Below, one piece after another: positions 63,436 to 64,000 of a stretch of 64,000 bases of DNA. Positions within the stretch are counted from its first letter, which is position 1; each line of letters starts with the position of its first letter. Location of the stretch: NCBI GenBank assembly GCA_947495575.1, contig CANLZL010000001.1, forward strand, positions 868,001 to 932,000, given 5' to 3'. This DNA is from an uncultured Nioella sp. (GTDB taxonomy: Bacteria > Pseudomonadota > Alphaproteobacteria > Rhodobacterales > Rhodobacteraceae). The translations under genes were made by a program, and so were the position numbers. The notes beneath the pieces were generated by a model. It saw nothing but the letters and a program-made list of their open reading frames with translations, was not told the DNA's origin and searched no databases.

Positions 63436-63966
63436 ATGCAACCTATCATCTATGACGTTGCCGTTTCGATTGACGGTTTTATTTCTGGTCCTCAAGGGGA
63501 CATTTCCGGCTTTTCCCATAAAGGCGAGGTGGTCGACGATTACATGGCGCGTCTTGCGACCTACGGCACGGCGCTTATGGGCCGGGCCACTTATGAATTT
63601 GGCTACCAATATGGGCTTTTGCCCGGTGCCAATCCTTATCCTAATATGCGCTCATACGTGGTTTCCAGTGGGATCGACTTACCGAAAGAGTCCGTTGTTT
63701 CGCTGCTGCGCAACCCGACACCACAGAATTTCGAGAGTATCCGAAATAAGGGGAACGCACCGATCTACTTGTGTGGCGGCGGTGACTTTGCCGGTTGGAT
63801 GCTACGCCACGGGCTGATCTCCAGGCTAAGGCTCAAGCGGGCTCCAATTTTGCTTGGCTCGGGCGTGCCGCTTTTTTCGGGCGACCTGCCAAAGATATCG
63901 GCTCGGTTGTTGAGCGAGAAATCCTATGGCGATGGAACGCTCTATCAGGAGTTTGATCTTGCCTGA
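63436..63966 (+). CDS. RibD C-terminal/DHFR-like reductase
   Basis: A 176-residue protein of the bacterial bifunctional deaminase-reductase C-terminal (DHFR-like) family. IIYDVAVSIDGFISGPQGD, TALMGRATYEFG, APIYLCGGGDFAGWMLRHGL and LKRAPILLGSGVPLF match the NADPH-binding fold. These stand-alone proteins are not true folate reductases in general and their substrates are unknown. The ATG at 63436 has AAAGGG upstream; another at 63415 is possible. Confidence 0.82.
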   Translation: MQPIIYDVAVSIDGFISGPQGDISGFSHKGEVVDDYMARLATYGTALMGRATYEFGYQYGLLPGANPYPNMRSYVVSSGIDLPKESVVSLLRNPTPQNFESIRNKGNAPIYLCGGGDFAGWMLRHGLISRLRLKRAPILLGSGVPLFSGDLPKISARLLSEKSYGDGTLYQEFDLA

Positions 63967-63983
63967 CCGGGGACGCGCCCCGG
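63967..63983 (+). terminator. GC stem-loop after the DHFR-like gene
   Basis: CCGGGG (63967-63972) pairs with CCCCGG (63978-63983) around a five-base loop, directly after the stop codon. No T-run is visible before the window ends. Confidence 0.4.
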
Positions 63984-64000
63984 CGACCTCCGGCCTGCCT

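Overview
The window reads as chromosomal DNA of a marine alphaproteobacterium of the Roseobacter group (Rhodobacteraceae). This rests on the gene order lptF-lptG-lptD-surA-pdxA-rsmA, the prfA-prmC-DUF4167 block, an RTX/Hint secreted protein, a DMSP demethylase (dmdA) next to acuI, and a CtrA-type box. No plasmid, phage or CRISPR structure is visible. Two stretches look like scars of mobile DNA: a decayed type I restriction gene at about 4.0-4.7 kb, and a decayed P4-type integrase plus a transposase end between 16.8 and 17.7 kb, next to a tRNA-Thr.

Layout. 0-3.8 kb: two nitrate/nitrite transporters (narK1, narK2; minus strand) divergent from a Crp/Fnr regulator, with FNR-type boxes between. 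4.0-4.7 kb: hsdR remnant. 4.9-16.4 kb: an amide uptake and breakdown locus on the minus strand: AmiC-like receptor, flotillin-like protein, periplasmic binding protein, two permeases, an ATPase, an ATPase fused to an amidase, and an acyl-CoA synthetase; a MarR regulator diverges from it. 16.4-18.95 kb: island scar, a small Cys-rich secreted protein and tRNA-Thr(TGT). 19.1-25.6 kb: 5-oxoprolinase pxpBCA, ackA, prfA, prmC, DUF4167. 25.6-33.1 kb (minus): the LPS-transport/outer-membrane operon lptF-lptG-lptD-surA-pdxA-rsmA. 33.2-39.2 kb: pepA-holC, retropepsin-like protein, MarC, ABC-F, ndk, TfoX-C protein.

39.2-42.8 kb: a very small ORF, a long AT-rich leader with a CtrA-type box, a secreted RTX/Hint protein with a strong terminator, and a MobA-like nucleotidyltransferase. 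42.9-44.2 kb: CNNM/CBS transporter-like protein. 45.1-56.1 kb: an exopolysaccharide cluster (ExoY-type transferase, four glycosyltransferases, Wzy polymerase, Wzx flippase) with a large secreted protein that carries a glycosidase-like segment and RTX repeats. No Wza or Wzc homologue is in the window. 56.2-58.4 kb: secreted tandem-LCCL and pentapeptide-repeat proteins. 58.4-63.3 kb: GntR regulator and a divergent run DUF2182-DUF1326-DinB-dmdA-acuI for DMSP demethylation and acryloyl-CoA reduction. 63.4-64 kb: a RibD-C/DHFR-like reductase.

The most interesting items are (i) the ABC ATPase-amidase fusion in an amide operon that also has a signal-less AmiC-like receptor, a MarR regulator and palindromes sharing the TTTCAA half-site; (ii) the DUF2182-DUF1326-DinB module joined to dmdA-acuI under a GntR regulator with two visible operators; (iii) the secreted glycosidase-like RTX protein in the EPS cluster; and (iv) the tandem LCCL protein. 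All names come from reading the translated sequence by eye; no database search was run.
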